The translations under genes were made by a program, and so were the position numbers. A stretch of 7,806 nt of DNA from an uncultured Novosphingobium sp. (lineage in GTDB: Bacteria; Pseudomonadota; Alphaproteobacteria; Sphingomonadales; Sphingomonadaceae), in the NCBI GenBank assembly GCA_946886365.1, contig CAMPIM010000133.1, forward strand, positions 1-7,806, read 5' to 3'. Numbering within the stretch: the first letter of the stretch is position 1; each line of letters starts with the position of its first letter. The notes beneath the pieces were generated by a model. That model ran no database searches. It saw nothing but the letters and a program-made list of their open reading frames with translations, and was not told where the DNA came from. This document shows, one piece after another, positions 7,556-7,806 of the stretch.

Positions 7556-7692
7556 CTGGACTTGGATTGCTGATTCCGATCGCCCTGTTCCTCGGCCTGC
7601 TTGGCCTTGCCGCCTTTTTCTGGGCGCTGCGCAATGGGCAGTTCGATGACAGCGAAGGCGCGGCGGCGCGGATATTGATTGACGAAGATTGA
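7552..7692 (+). CDS. ccoS: cbb3 oxidase maturation protein CcoS (FixS)
   Basis: A 46-residue single-span membrane protein. Residues about 4-25 form a very hydrophobic helix (LGLLIPIALFLGLLGLAAFF), followed by W24-ALRNGQFDD, the conserved CcoS signature, and a short acidic tail ending ILIDED. CcoS is needed in Rhodobacter for a catalytically active oxidase, with a proposed role in cofactor (haem b or CuB) insertion into CcoN. It starts in an ATGA overlap with the ccoI stop, with GGGAG at 7540-7544, 7 nt upstream. It is the last recognisable gene of the cluster. Confidence 0.93.
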   Translation: MTGLGLLIPIALFLGLLGLAAFFWALRNGQFDDSEGAAARILIDED

Positions 7693-7754
7693 CCGCGGGG
7701 TGCTTTGGTGCCTTGTCGACCTTTGGCCAAACCGTAGCTTCAAAGTCTGCGTTC

Positions 7755-7778
7755 CGTCACCCCGGGTTTGACCCGGGT
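7755..7778 (+). repeat. Solo half-copy of the REP-like repeat downstream of ccoS
   Basis: CGTCACCCCGGGTTTGACCC and the following bases match the left arm of the repeat at 3412-3442 in the same orientation over about 22 nt, then diverge. It contains a perfect 7-bp inverted repeat, CCCGGGT (7761-7767) and ACCCGGG (7771-7777), around a 3-nt loop. No T-run follows. No inverted partner arm is visible before the window ends at 7806. The rest of 7693-7806 shows no gene; it includes a 10-bp palindrome TTTGGCCAAA at 7722-7731 of unknown meaning. Confidence 0.7.
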
Positions 7779-7806
7779 GTGGATTCACATTCGAAGTGCA
7801 ACGGGT

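Noticed and set aside
1..7806. CRISPR array, tRNA/rRNA, insertion sequence or defence system
   Set aside because: No regularly spaced direct repeats, no tRNA-like cloverleaf, no transposase frame; nearly all sequence is accounted for by the eight cco genes.

Overview
The window is one plus-strand gene cluster for a cbb3-type (C-family) haem-copper cytochrome c oxidase and its assembly factors, in the canonical order ccoN-ccoO-ccoQ-ccoP followed by ccoG-ccoH-ccoI-ccoS (fixNOQP-fixGHIS in rhizobial naming). The DNA is GC-rich. CcoN appears to carry an N-terminal extension, CcoP has one membrane anchor, and the 3' ends carry a palindromic dispersed repeat built around CCCGG-N2-TTGA-CCGGG. Together these suggest an alphaproteobacterium, most likely a sphingomonad; this assignment is inference, because no rRNA or other marker gene is present.

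Layout: positions 1-1557 hold ccoN, open at the left edge, so its true start, the promoter and any FNR/FixK box lie outside the window. ccoO (1570-2316), ccoQ (2313-2483) and ccoP (2476-3396) follow with a 12-nt gap, a 4-nt ATGA overlap and an 8-nt overlap. A 147-nt spacer (3397-3543) holds an 88-nt inverted repeat that could form a large hairpin between the structural and assembly genes. ccoG (3544-4974), ccoH (4977-5423), ccoI (5423-7555) and ccoS (7552-7692) are again tightly packed (2-nt gap, 1-nt overlap, 4-nt overlap). The last 114 nt have no gene and contain a single half-copy of the same repeat.

How the genes work together: electrons from cytochrome c enter through the c-type haems of CcoP (two) and CcoO (one) and reach the haem b / haem b3-CuB site of CcoN, where O2 is reduced to water with proton pumping. 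CcoQ is a small stabilising subunit. CcoI is a CPC-type P1B-ATPase that moves Cu(I) outward for CuB assembly, CcoG is a two-[4Fe-4S] membrane protein acting as a cupric reductase, and CcoH and CcoS are small single-span assembly factors. All expected metal ligands, haem-binding motifs and ATPase motifs are intact.

This is a known, complete and apparently functional high-affinity respiratory module. I found no evidence of a previously undescribed system; the points worth a second look are the repeat elements, the junction architecture and some details of CcoI.
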